64,000 nucleotides of DNA, taken from positions 62,001 through 126,000 of the forward strand of contig NZ_QBUD01000010.1 of assembly GCF_003058085.1 (NCBI RefSeq), read 5' to 3'. Shown here one piece after another: positions 18,201-26,807 of the stretch (position 1 is its first letter; the number at the start of each line of letters is the position of its first letter). This stretch comes from Yoonia sediminilitoris. Lineage in GTDB: Bacteria; Pseudomonadota; Alphaproteobacteria; Rhodobacterales; Rhodobacteraceae. Position numbers and translations under genes: made by a program. The notes under the pieces are model-generated. The model was not told the origin of the DNA, did not search any database, and was given only the letters and a program-made list of their open reading frames with translations.

Positions 18201-21200
18201 CAGTGACGACAAAACCTGTAATTCCGGCAAATGTTCCGACGCGATGCCAAGCCGGTGAACCCTGTGGCCGGTATAAGACAAAGCATCTCGAAAGGCATGG
18301 TCGATCATTCCCATCGGATAGCGATTTGCCACATGAAGCGCTTCGCTGTCTGATGTGGCCGCAACCGTGAGGAACACAAGCTGTCTGGTTTCCATGGGCT
18401 TCAAACTGACCCTCGTCTGAAGCGACATGACCGGGTCAAGCGTCCAGCCCGCACTTTGGCTCAGCCCCTGCTGCAAGCCCTGTGGGTTTCTGTCGCTCTG
18501 GTTGCGACCGACAAAATTATGTCGATCACTTTCCCATGCCGTGACCCGAATATCGGGATCAGCGGAAACCAGTTTGTGCAGCAAAACGGGCGGGCGCGTT
18601 TCCGGTCGTCGGGGGCGGCGTGTGAACAGCAGCGCCTGCGCATCGGCCAGATAACTGCTGTGGACGAATAGTTTGCTGAAGGCCGGGTGCCGCTCGTCAT
18701 CCAGCGGGGGCGCAAGCACAACCTCGCCGCAACTGGTGATGTCGATGGTGCGATCATCCCCGCTTTCGTTGACAAGCGTGACCCGGCGAATTTCCACGTC
18801 ATCTTCGGCAGCGACGGTGATGTCCATGCGTGCAACGATCCCGTCATGACGGCGCAGAAGTTCGACCATATGCGGATGAAAGACGCACCTTGTATCATCA
18901 TCGGACTGTGCGGTCGGGGCCGCCCCCAGCGACCACAGGTCGTTGCTGTCTGCATCCTGCAAATACATCCAGATACCGTGGGCGTTGCGCGTCGGATCCG
19001 GCCACCACCGGGTCAGGGCCGTATCTTTCCACGTCAGCCCGCCGCCGCCACTTTCCGTCAGGAAAGAAGACATGCGCCCATTACCCAGAACATGCAGATG
19101 ATGCACCGGAAAGTCTGGCGACGGCACCCAAGCTGCCAGTGCGGGCACCGCTGATTTATCGGCAGGATGGTCCCAGACTTCGTCGGCGCGGCCAAGTTCA
19201 AGCGGGACATCCCACGGCACCCGCTCCTGCAACAAAAGATCCATAGCCTTGACGGCCTTTTCGTTCAGGAACCGCTGCACCATGATATCGCCCAGCAAGG
19301 CATTGGCGATCGCCACCTGCACCATTCCCTGATGATGCGCCATGAATGTTGTGACCGGAACAAACCCGTCTCCCGGTGTCATCCGGTCAGAGGTAAAATC
19401 GAGCGCTTCGATAAAGCCATATCTGGTCTGCGCGCCCATCTGTGCCAGCGCTTGCAGATTATCGACCGCCGCACCGGGCCAGCCGCACAGAGCCAGAGCC
19501 GCGCCATATGGTGCGATGACAAGATCGTCGGTCAACCCGCGGCGTATACCAAGAGCGGGCACGCCGAAGGCACGATATTGGAATACGCCTCTTGTGTCGG
19601 TGGTGCCAAAGGCGGACTCCGAAATGCCCCATGGGACATTGCGCGCGCGCGCATAGTCCCTTTGAAAATCAATCGCCGTCAGTTCGCTTTCCCCCAGCAG
19701 CGTATCGCGGTAACTGGGCAAAAATAGCGGTGGCATCAGATATTCGAAAATCGACCCGTTCCACGACAGGATCGATGGCTTGCCCTTGAGCCGCGTGATC
19801 GGTCTGCTGAACGCGAACCAATGCTCAATCGGGGCGTCATGTTTGGCAATCGCGAAATAACTGGCAAGGCGCGCTTCGGTCGCCAATAGATCATAGTGAC
19901 TGCCATCCATCCGGCCAAGGCTGCGGTTGTACCCGATTGAAAAGAGCCGCACCGCCGGATCGTAGAGAAACTTGAAATCCATGCCAAAGGCGATGGCATC
20001 TGCCTGCAAGGCGAGTTCGCGAAGCCCTTCGCGCAGGATGTCTTGTTGCGCACGCCCCGCGCTTGCGGCGTCGCGCAACTGGTCCAGCCACATCAATGTC
20101 GTCTGGTCCGCGTCAGGGTGCGACTTTTGCCAAGCCTCCAGCCTGTCACAGATAAGGTCCGGCGTTGATGGCGTCCGGGCCTCTATCATTTCTGTGCGCA
20201 GCAAATCGGCAAGCTGGAGAGCCGGAGCCATCTTTGCTTTCGTCCCTGCATCAAGAACGGACAGCCACGGCATGTAGGTTTCGATATCACGCGAGATCGC
20301 ATGCAGCCCGTGGTGAAACCGCGACAGCCATGTGGTGATATCCATTAGTTGATTTTCTGACAGGTCGGGAACCGCTGATATGACATCGCGCGTCCCGGCT
20401 TCCAGTTCGGGCCAGAGCGTGCCACCAAGGCGGGCCAGCGCGTCTGCCCAGTTAAGCGGTGACTTTTCCGCATCATCCAGAGCGGTCGCGATCTTTGCTT
20501 GGGTGTTTGTCAGGTGAGACAGGTCAGCGCCATCGGCCTCGTGCAATGCCCTGCCCAGCAGATCAAGCGTGACCCGCAGCCCGTCAAAGCACGCCGCCGT
20601 CAGCGGCGGCTGGTCAATCTGTTCCAGACATCCTTGCTTGAGTGTAATCAGGGAAACGGCCAGATTGCCACTATCAACAGTCGAAACATAATGCGGCTCC
20701 AGCGGTTCCAGCGTGCGGGTGTCGTACCAGTTCAGGATGTGGCCGCGATAGTGTTCCATGCGGGTCAAAGTGTGCAAAGTATGGCGACTACGCGCGAGAA
20801 AATCGCTGGTCGTGACAAATCCCATATCTTTCGCCGCAAGCGCAGAGACCAGAAACATGCCAATATTTGTAGGCGATGTGCGATGGGCTACCTCATCAAC
20901 ATGGCCAAACTGGTAATTGTCGGGCGGCAGCCAATTTTCCTCAGGGCCAGCGAATGTCTCAAAGAAATGCCATGTCTGCCGGGCGGCGCGTTTAAGATAG
21001 GCGCGTTGCCCGTCGGTCAGGGTCTGCGCGCGAAAGAAACGGGCACGCGCGCTCCAAACCGATAATTCGGGCGCGATCAACCAAAGGAACAGCACCGGCA
21101 AAGCAGGCCAAAGCACCTGCGGGTTGAACAGCGCCAGATGCGCCGAAATCACAAGCGCAAAGGCCGTGGACGGCCACATCAGACGCCATGACACATTGCG

Positions 21201-23717
21201 GATACTGCGATCTGACATTTTTGCTGCGGCATGGGCCGCCGATGTCCACTCCAACCGGTTTCGGCCCGACACATAGACCCGCCAAAGCGAGCGAAAGATG
21301 GCATCAAGCGCCATCACCGTGTCGGTCACAAGAAACACAATCAGAAAGAACCACCGCCCCGCCGTGACCTGAATTTTATGGACAGCGCTTCCAAAGGCCC
21401 CTTTGCGAATACCGCCCGTGGCCACGGCGAAAAGCTCACCTATCAGATAACTGCCCGGTGCAGCGACCGCCAGAACCGTCCAGACCAGCGCACTGCCCGG
21501 CAGGACAAGCCAGCCAGCCAGAAAGAAGACCAGCAACGCAGGCGACATCAGGCTGCGGCGCAGGTTGTCGATCAGTTTCCAGCGATCAAGCGTTGATAGG
21601 GTCGTCCGGGCCGTGTCACCCGCCGCGACCGGCACCCTGCGCCCGAGCCATGGCAAAAGCTGCCAGTCACCGCGCATCCAGCGATGTTGGCGTAGTGCAA
21701 ATTCCGGATAGGTCGCGGGCAGGTCTTCGTACAGCACCACATTGCTGACCAAAGCCGCACGCCCGTGCAGCCCCTCAAACAGATCATGGCTCAGGATGTG
21801 GTTGTCGGGTATGCGCCCCTCCACACTGCGATGAAGCGCGGCAATATCATAAATCCCCTTGCCTACGAAAATGCCGGTGCCAAAAAGATCCTGATACACG
21901 TCAGACACAGCGCGGCTATAGATATCAATCGCCGTATCGCCACCATAAAGATGGGTAAAATGCGTGCCCTTGCCCAACTTTGGCAAAATCTCGATCCGGG
22001 GTTGCAGGATGGCATGGCCGGAAACCACGCGCCTGCTGCGCGGATCAACAACCGCGCGGTTCAGCGGATGCGCCAGAATACCCACAAGCCGCGCCGCAGC
22101 GCCCGGCGGCATCTGGGTATCTGCGTCCAAAGTAATCGCATAGGGAATACCGCGCAGGGTTTCGATCGCTCCTGCTGTCAAGTCGAACGCATCCGCCCCT
22201 TCACGCAGCACAAACCGGTTGAAATCGTCAAGCTTGCCGCGCTTGCGTTCGCGCGCCATCCAGATCCCTTCGGCAGGGTTGTGGGTACGCCGCCGATGCA
22301 ACAGCATGAATGACGCAGGTCCGCGCGACCGGTATCGGCTGTTGAGGGTTTCAATCCCGTCTTTGAGTGCCTGTTCGATCTCGGCGTCGGTTGCCAGCGT
22401 CTGGGTCCGCGCATCAGCAAGATCGGACAGCAGCACAAACCGAAAGGCAGGGTCGGGGTTGGCCAGACGCAGGATTTCGATCTTTTCCAGAATGCCCCTG
22501 ACCTCTTTGCTATCTGCAACGATAACGGGGATCAGAATGGCCGTACCGCAGTCCTGTGGAATGGCCTCTGCAAAATCCATTTCCGGCAGGACGTCAGGCT
22601 TGCTGAGCCGCGTAATGACCCAGTGCCCGAACCACACGCTTGGGATGGTTGCGGGCAGAATGGAAATTGCAACACCCAGGACCCATTGACCGGGGCTGGC
22701 ACCCTGTGACCAAAGGTAAACCATCGACACGCAAACCGCTGCAAAGGCAAGCGCGACAAGCCCGGCCGCATAGAGCCAACCTGTGGCGCGCGACAAGCTG
22801 CGCTGTAGCGCCAGACGCCGCGGGGCACGAAAGCCCAGTTCCACTTCAAGCTCTTGCCTGCCCGCGTCGATCAGCCAATATCCAACGTGATGGCGTCGGC
22901 TTTGTGCGTCCTCATGCGATCCAAGCGCGACTGCCCGCCGTGCAATTTCGGATTCTGCAAGGTCGCAATCGATGGCCAGCGTTTCAACAACGTCGCGGTA
23001 TCTGTTACGGGTTTCAAAGGTCATGCCCGCATAGATCGCGGCAGGGTCCGTTTTCAGCGCAGCTTCGATACAACTGACCTGATCAACGAAATCGGCCCAT
23101 TTGATCGTATCAATGACAATCAGGTCAGTGATCGCGGTCGAGATCCGTTCAACGGTCTGGGCGGCATCTTGCGGACGGGCGCCGGCACTTGCGGACCAGT
23201 CCAGCACAAGGTCCGGGTCAAGTTGACCCACAGCCGCAACCAGTTGCGTCATGCACGCGAGCCGCAACATGGATGGCATCGCCCACAACTCACCATTGGT
23301 GAGTTCGGAAGTCTTTTGATATTGCAGGACAAAGCCTGCCAACCCCTCCAGTGTCAACTGTTTGTCAATCTGATCAAGGGCGGCCCGCGCGACGGCAAAA
23401 ACCCGTGGTGTGCCTGGCCCGTCCGGCTCTGCCAGTGCCGGAAGTTTGTCATAGAAATGGCGGGGCAATCCTTCCTTGAGCCTGCGTAAGGCGCGGATAA
23501 TCTGATAGTCGTTGTCCAATATCCATTCCGCGGCGCGCTCTGCCTGCGTCGGTGGGTCCGCACAGAACGATCTGACCTGATCGAACCAGTCATCAAGGTC
23601 GGGCAACGCCCGGTAGCAGGCAAGCAAGGCCGGAGGCCCGCTCGCGATTGTGTGTTCCGTTGCAAGAGCCGCTGTATCCGGGAATACATCGCGCTGGGGT
23701 GGGACGACTTCGTTCAT
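15276..23717 (-). CDS. ndvB: Cyclic beta-1,2-glucan synthase
   Basis: 2813 residues, the usual length of NdvB/Cgs. The inner-membrane enzyme uses UDP-glucose to build and cyclise periplasmic beta-1,2-glucans. Hydrophobic segments lie near residues 310-370 and again near 700-860. The GT84 glycosyltransferase core has YAITLDADTQMPPGAA (about 525-540, D-x-D) and RQHRWMRGDW (about 676, Q-x-x-R-W). The middle carries a glycoamylase-like cyclisation domain (SESAFG, APYGAALAL, FMAHHQGM). The C-terminal third is a GH94 phosphorylase-type domain with FGFRDQLQD and GSGDWNDGMD (about 2490), which controls ring size. It overlaps the UspA gene upstream by one base (TAATG), so both are probably one transcript. 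Roles are known for the family: osmoadaptation and envelope function. Confidence 0.96.
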   Translation of the reverse strand: MNEVVPPQRDVFPDTAALATEHTIASGPPALLACYRALPDLDDWFDQVRSFCADPPTQAERAAEWILDNDYQIIRALRRLKEGLPRHFYDKLPALAEPDGPGTPRVFAVARAALDQIDKQLTLEGLAGFVLQYQKTSELTNGELWAMPSMLRLACMTQLVAAVGQLDPDLVLDWSASAGARPQDAAQTVERISTAITDLIVIDTIKWADFVDQVSCIEAALKTDPAAIYAGMTFETRNRYRDVVETLAIDCDLAESEIARRAVALGSHEDAQSRRHHVGYWLIDAGRQELEVELGFRAPRRLALQRSLSRATGWLYAAGLVALAFAAVCVSMVYLWSQGASPGQWVLGVAISILPATIPSVWFGHWVITRLSKPDVLPEMDFAEAIPQDCGTAILIPVIVADSKEVRGILEKIEILRLANPDPAFRFVLLSDLADARTQTLATDAEIEQALKDGIETLNSRYRSRGPASFMLLHRRRTHNPAEGIWMARERKRGKLDDFNRFVLREGADAFDLTAGAIETLRGIPYAITLDADTQMPPGAAARLVGILAHPLNRAVVDPRSRRVVSGHAILQPRIEILPKLGKGTHFTHLYGGDTAIDIYSRAVSDVYQDLFGTGIFVGKGIYDIAALHRSVEGRIPDNHILSHDLFEGLHGRAALVSNVVLYEDLPATYPEFALRQHRWMRGDWQLLPWLGRRVPVAAGDTARTTLSTLDRWKLIDNLRRSLMSPALLVFFLAGWLVLPGSALVWTVLAVAAPGSYLIGELFAVATGGIRKGAFGSAVHKIQVTAGRWFFLIVFLVTDTVMALDAIFRSLWRVYVSGRNRLEWTSAAHAAAKMSDRSIRNVSWRLMWPSTAFALVISAHLALFNPQVLWPALPVLFLWLIAPELSVWSARARFFRAQTLTDGQRAYLKRAARQTWHFFETFAGPEENWLPPDNYQFGHVDEVAHRTSPTNIGMFLVSALAAKDMGFVTTSDFLARSRHTLHTLTRMEHYRGHILNWYDTRTLEPLEPHYVSTVDSGNLAVSLITLKQGCLEQIDQPPLTAACFDGLRVTLDLLGRALHEADGADLSHLTNTQAKIATALDDAEKSPLNWADALARLGGTLWPELEAGTRDVISAVPDLSENQLMDITTWLSRFHHGLHAISRDIETYMPWLSVLDAGTKAKMAPALQLADLLRTEMIEARTPSTPDLICDRLEAWQKSHPDADQTTLMWLDQLRDAASAGRAQQDILREGLRELALQADAIAFGMDFKFLYDPAVRLFSIGYNRSLGRMDGSHYDLLATEARLASYFAIAKHDAPIEHWFAFSRPITRLKGKPSILSWNGSIFEYLMPPLFLPSYRDTLLGESELTAIDFQRDYARARNVPWGISESAFGTTDTRGVFQYRAFGVPALGIRRGLTDDLVIAPYGAALALCGWPGAAVDNLQALAQMGAQTRYGFIEALDFTSDRMTPGDGFVPVTTFMAHHQGMVQVAIANALLGDIMVQRFLNEKAVKAMDLLLQERVPWDVPLELGRADEVWDHPADKSAVPALAAWVPSPDFPVHHLHVLGNGRMSSFLTESGGGGLTWKDTALTRWWPDPTRNAHGIWMYLQDADSNDLWSLGAAPTAQSDDDTRCVFHPHMVELLRRHDGIVARMDITVAAEDDVEIRRVTLVNESGDDRTIDITSCGEVVLAPPLDDERHPAFSKLFVHSSYLADAQALLFTRRPRRPETRPPVLLHKLVSADPDIRVTAWESDRHNFVGRNQSDRNPQGLQQGLSQSAGWTLDPVMSLQTRVSLKPMETRQLVFLTVAATSDSEALHVANRYPMGMIDHAFRDALSYTGHRVHRLGIASEHLPELQVLSSLLVHVHPTFRRPAPLDKPDWNGQPDLWRYGISGDDPILLLKVSDPETSSLLSILVRGHSLWRQMGLHVDLVIMQDAAISYQEPLRERVLSIISETHAGSLLGMRGGIHLLSGGQMSEVAKHGIEAAARVILRDENKSLRDVLDRVLETREAPTPFGQRRVPPFAAIPAVKRPHTLLFDNGYGGFDPENGDYLLHLAPGMRTPAPWINILANDDFGCLVSEAGFGATWAVNSGEHRLTPWSNDPVTERPGEAMYLRDEASGAVWTTTPQPMGQGDACAVRHGMGFTRWRKNSHGLEQALTCFVPVDASVKLVRLTLTNKTDQPRRITATYYAEWLLGALGSVSQPHVTSRYDTALKAIVGRNPWNPEFAARAAFLTATQDPHSITGARHDFLGRDGDVFDPEALRSWDLGGHFPQGGDACAAYQVHLDIAPGARTEVVFALGEVATADALPDMVARWQRPDAADRAFATLQDTWARRLGAAQVATPDPAFDLMVNKWLPYQNRSSRIMARAGFYQAGGAFGFRDQLQDVLALLLTEPARARAQILLAAQHQFEQGDVLHWWHPPEGRGVRTRCSDDYLWLVYVTGRYVQATGDMAILDAQVPFLSAPELRPEEDDRYALFDTGATGSLFDHCASALDLMIATGAHRLPLMGSGDWNDGMDRIGAEGRGESIWLAWFQIGIVEIFAPLARQADRADDANRWQAHADHLIQALRQYGWDGAWYLRAFDDDGIPWGSSENDECQIDLIAQAWSVLSGQPFDDRARLAMRSAHEKLVDPDARLIRLLTPPFDISDRNPGYIQAYPPGIRENGGQYTHAATWLGMAYAKIKDGDHAYQVFDLLNPIARTGSTDAADQYRREPYVLAGDVSGTGGLSGRGGWSWYSGAAGWAWQLGVCGILGVEPVKDAVRLAPCLPKAWGHAAVVIDGAQGRLEIDIRDPDRIGQGQTHIIVDGQAIAGELVSYPGKGRTSKVVVTLCASG

Positions 23718-24742
23718 TAATCTGTGCCGACAGGTTGCCTGACGCCTTTGGATGCAAGGTTGCCAAAGACGTGATTGCCGTTTGATCCGTTCAGATGGCG
23801 GACCAGAAGCACAGGGATATCGGCCCGGTCCAGAACGAAACGGGCCACATCACCCGTTGGCACATCCATATGACCACTTTGCCCATGCGTCGTCATGACG
23901 ACAAAATCCGCCTTTTCGCGCCCGACGGCATCAATCAGCGCACGACGCGCATCACCCGAACCGCACACGCGGGTGGTGATTTTCAGACCGTTTTGGGCCA
24001 GACGGTTCTTGATCCGGGTGAGGTAGCTTCTGCCCGCCTTTTCGTTGCGCTGGCAAACCAGTGTGTGCAGACGTTCGGCATCCTGATCTTTGACCTCGAA
24101 TTCTGTGACGCCCGGTTCGGGCGCCACATAAAACAGCACCAGTTCGGCATTTTCGGCCAAGGCCAGAATCACGGCAGACGGCAATGCAATTTCACCGCGG
24201 GTCGAGCCATCCAACGGCACAAGGATGCGATTGTAGGACTTGCCACTTTCAAGTTCTGCCTCCTGCGGAATCATCAGCACCCCGGCACTGCGTGACGACA
24301 GCACGCTGGCGGCAACCTCGCTCAGGTTCCATGCGCTATCGCCGCGATACCGCAGCGCACCGGCAATATCGCCCCTGTGCTGCTCCAGAAAGCTTTGGAT
24401 CTGATTGCCGCAGTGCCCCTCCAGAAGTTTGGCCTCGCAGGGGGGATCATCGTCGCCAGCACTGCGGACCAGCTTGCCAAGCCACTTGAGCGTCTGCTGT
24501 TTGCGAATGTCCCATTCCACCGGATCGACGGGACCGGCCCCCTTGTGAGGCTGACGCTGCACATGCACCAGCACGACCTTGCCGCCAAACGCGCGCGCCA
24601 CTTTTTGCGCATGGCCAATACTGGACCCGTTGTCTCGTTTTTCTTCAACAAATACGATGACGTCGGACGCCTCATCTGCATCATGGTCGTCAGAGGAACC
24701 TTGGTTCCCCGACTGTGATTTTGGGTCCGGTTTGCGGGTCAT
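23717..24742 (-). CDS. Tandem universal stress protein (UspA family)
   Basis: 341 residues, two Usp domains. The first starts VIVFVEEKRD near residue 28 and includes KVVLVHVQRQ. The second starts NRILVPLDGSTRGEIALPSA near residue 170, includes ELVLFYVAPEPG, and ends with DFVVMTTHGQSGHMDVPTGDVARFVLDRADIPVLLVRH. The nucleotide-binding G-x2-G-x9-G[ST] motif is changed (GQSGHMDVPTGDVARF), so ATP binding is uncertain. It starts after a GGAGGAG site and its stop overlaps the ndvB start, so the two are co-expressed. Shared promoter sequences with the divergent cfa gene point to low-oxygen induction, as known for Usp proteins in other bacteria. Confidence 0.9.
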   Translation of the reverse strand: MTRKPDPKSQSGNQGSSDDHDADEASDVIVFVEEKRDNGSSIGHAQKVARAFGGKVVLVHVQRQPHKGAGPVDPVEWDIRKQQTLKWLGKLVRSAGDDDPPCEAKLLEGHCGNQIQSFLEQHRGDIAGALRYRGDSAWNLSEVAASVLSSRSAGVLMIPQEAELESGKSYNRILVPLDGSTRGEIALPSAVILALAENAELVLFYVAPEPGVTEFEVKDQDAERLHTLVCQRNEKAGRSYLTRIKNRLAQNGLKITTRVCGSGDARRALIDAVGREKADFVVMTTHGQSGHMDVPTGDVARFVLDRADIPVLLVRHLNGSNGNHVFGNLASKGVRQPVGTD

Positions 24743-24868
24743 CTATGAATTCTCCTCCATTATGCAGTCGGGAAGGTGATTTGAAACTGAACGGCGAAAA
24801 ATGGGATCAGCGGTCAGCGGACACGGTCTTTGAATGCGTATTTCGGACCGATGAGGGTCGGCTCGGAC

Positions 24869-24936
24869 AATCTAGAGGTGCAGACGCTGCACTGATTGAT
24901 TTATGTCAGTGAATTGTGTCAACGCCGGATTACAGT
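24869..24936. promoter_or_regulatory. Bidirectional FNR-like promoter between uspA-ndvB and cfa
   Basis: TTGATTTATGTCAG at 24896-24909 is a two-mismatch FNR-like box. On the plus strand TACAGT (24931-24936) and on the minus strand TAGATT (24874-24869) both begin 28.5 bases from the box centre, four of six -10 matches each. This symmetry suggests that one dimer activates both directions: cfa with a leader of about 80 bases, and uspA with one of about 120. Confidence 0.5.
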
Positions 24937-25022
24937 CCCCCTATGCAGACAGAAAAACCGGTAAATTCAGGCGATCGGGCTTGCTCTCGATCAAGCCGCG
25001 CCACAGCACAGGCAAGCGCGTC

Positions 25023-26306
25023 ATGACGTGGGTTTGGCAAAATCTGCTGCACAGGATGCTCGACCACCTCATTCAAGAGGGGTGCCTGTATGTTGTCATG
25101 CCCACTGGCGACGTTTGCCGCTACGGTGATCCAGGGTGCGACCAGCCTGTCACCGTGCGCCTGCATACACCTGCCACGCCAAGGCAACTGGTGCTCAATC
25201 CCGAACTGGCATTGGGCGAAGCCTACATGAATGGCTCCCTGACGATTGATGCTGATGACCTACAGGGTCTGCTGGCGACGGTCGTGCGTAATGCCCGCAA
25301 ATCTGATGCCAAACGGACGCGCTGGCAAAAGCTGTCACAACATGCGCGCGATGCGTTACGCGGGTTGGCACAAAACAACATCATCACCCGGTCAAGGCGC
25401 AATGTTGCCCATCATTACGATCTGTCCGGCCGCTTGTTTGACCTGTTTCTTGACAGTGACCGCCAATATTCCTGCGGGTATTTCAGAGAGCCCGATGCAA
25501 CGCTGGATCAAGCGCAAAGCGACAAGAAAACCCATATCGCGCGAAAGCTGATGCTCGAACCCGGGATGAGCGTGCTTGATATTGGTTGCGGTTGGGGCGG
25601 CATGGCCCTGTCGCTGGCCAAGACCCACGGCGCCCATGTGGTCGGCATCACCCTGTCCGAGGAACAGCAAGCCTATGCCACCAAAAGGGCTGCGCAGGAT
25701 GGGCTTTCTGACCGGGTCCAGTTCCGGCTGTGCGACTATCGCCAGATCGCGGGCACGTTTGACAGGATCGTGTCCGTGGGCATGTTCGAACATGTCGGCC
25801 TGCCCCATTTTGATGACTACTTCGCAACCATCCATGACAGGCTGTCCCCGGATGGGGTCGCGCTGGTCCACACAATTGGATGGGCCGCCCCGGCCAAAGC
25901 GACCAACCCTTGGATCGGAAAATACATCTTTCCCGGCGGCTATATCCCTTCTGTATCAGAGGTCATGACCGCCGTCGAAAAAAAACGCCTGTGGGCTGCG
26001 GATATTGAATGCTGGCGGCTGCATTATGCTTACACCCTGCGTCACTGGTATGAGCGTTTCAACGCGCATGAACATGCGGCGCGCGCGCTTTATGACGACC
26101 GTTTCGTGCGGATGTGGCGGTTTTATCTTGCCGCCAGCGAACAAACCTTCCGTCACGCGCCGCAGGCTGTCTACCAGTTTCAACTGACGCGTAGTGTTGA
26201 TGCCGTGCCACTCGCGCGCGACTATATGTACCCGCATGCGGGCATGCCCGCAGTTGATCGCCCTAGGCCGGTTCTGGTCAGCGACCGCGAACAGGGCACA
26301 TCTTGA
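25023..26306 (+). CDS. cfa: Cyclopropane-fatty-acyl-phospholipid synthase
   Basis: 427 residues from the ATG at 25023; the frame stays open upstream to 24903, but that part has no family character and would lie within the predicted leader. The N-terminal domain (residues 1-115, HRMLDHLIQEGCLYVVMP, then ALGEAYMNGSLTID) is the lipid-associating part of CFA synthases. The catalytic half has HYDLSGRLFDLFLD (about 137), SAM-binding VLDIGCGWGGMALSLAK (about 183), GITLSEEQ and RIVSVGMFEHVG, and a C-terminal YAxTLRHWYERF element. It methylenates unsaturated acyl chains of membrane phospholipids using S-adenosylmethionine, a known stationary-phase and stress response. The facing end of the convergent small gene lies 36 bases downstream. 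Confidence 0.95.
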   Translation: MTWVWQNLLHRMLDHLIQEGCLYVVMPTGDVCRYGDPGCDQPVTVRLHTPATPRQLVLNPELALGEAYMNGSLTIDADDLQGLLATVVRNARKSDAKRTRWQKLSQHARDALRGLAQNNIITRSRRNVAHHYDLSGRLFDLFLDSDRQYSCGYFREPDATLDQAQSDKKTHIARKLMLEPGMSVLDIGCGWGGMALSLAKTHGAHVVGITLSEEQQAYATKRAAQDGLSDRVQFRLCDYRQIAGTFDRIVSVGMFEHVGLPHFDDYFATIHDRLSPDGVALVHTIGWAAPAKATNPWIGKYIFPGGYIPSVSEVMTAVEKKRLWAADIECWRLHYAYTLRHWYERFNAHEHAARALYDDRFVRMWRFYLAASEQTFRHAPQAVYQFQLTRSVDAVPLARDYMYPHAGMPAVDRPRPVLVSDREQGTS

Positions 26307-26342
26307 AGCCGGTATACCAATTAAAGAACGCCGCGTAACCCA

Positions 26343-26618
26343 CTAGAAAAAATCGGAACTTCCGTCTATTTTCCAGAATTCCCGAAGCCGCGTGACCAGA
26401 TGGCACGGCATTGAGAAATAGCGCGCGATCTCGTCATCTGACAGGCCAAGATCGGCTAGTGCTTCAAGTGTCCGCTTGGGTGTCGGACCCAGAATATGCA
26501 GGTATTTGAGCAACTCAGGCGTCAGGCTTGCACCTGTTGATGGGGCATGGTCTGGGCCCAAGCGGTAAGCCAGGGCGATCCTGTCGCATTTATCGTGACG
26601 TCTGCTGATCTCTCTCAT
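26343..26618 (-). CDS. Small unrecognised protein, possible helix-turn-helix
   Basis: 91 residues, ATG at 26618 after a very good GGAGGTGA site. The C-terminal half reads TPKRTLEALADLGLSDDEIARYF, then CHLVTRLREFWKI, which has the look of a helix-turn-helix of a small DNA-binding protein, but no family was recognised. The N-terminal half is charged (REISRRHDKCDRIALAYRLG). It is divergent from the phosphoribosyltransferase fusion; the shared 190-base region holds two FNR-like boxes, so a low-oxygen link is plausible. It could be a local regulator of that transcription unit. Confidence 0.6.
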   Translation of the reverse strand: MREISRRHDKCDRIALAYRLGPDHAPSTGASLTPELLKYLHILGPTPKRTLEALADLGLSDDEIARYFSMPCHLVTRLREFWKIDGSSDFF

Positions 26619-26686
26619 GTCATCTTTTCACCTCCACACAAGACAAAGCATGAATGTGATCCATCGCCCGAAAATAAAGGGGGCGA

Positions 26687-26700
26687 TTGATCGCGATCAA
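26687..26700. promoter_or_regulatory. Perfect FNR/FnrL-type box
   Basis: TTGATCGCGATCAA matches TTGAT-N4-ATCAA at all ten fixed bases and is fully palindromic. It lies 69 bases upstream of the minus-strand small gene and 107 upstream of the plus-strand fusion gene. No good -10 lies at the class II distance on either side, so it could act at a distance or as a repressor site. Confidence 0.7.
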
Positions 26701-26758
26701 GATGTGCAGCACATTTTTTTTCAACCGGCAGGAATTGGCTGATCACCTGTCCTGAGGA

Positions 26759-26798
26759 TTGAGTAAAATCAATCAGCCGAGTCGCGGCCTCTGGTAAT
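26759..26798 (+). promoter_or_regulatory. FNR-like box and -10 in front of the triple-domain fusion
   Basis: TTGAGTAAAATCAA at 26759-26772 has one mismatch to the FNR consensus, within the wider inverted repeat GATTGA-N6-TCAATC. GGTAAT at 26793-26798 begins 27.5 bases from the box centre and has four of six -10 matches. Transcription would then begin near 26805, only about three bases before the ATG at 26808, which has no ribosome site in front of it. Confidence 0.5.
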
Positions 26799-26807
26799 TC
26801 TCGCCAC

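Noticed and set aside
24981..24994. TTGCTCTCGATCAA as the FNR box for cfa
   Set aside because: It has only one mismatch, but it lies 29 bases before the chosen ATG, so a class II start would fall inside the gene. The 24896 box with TACAGT at the standard distance fits better.
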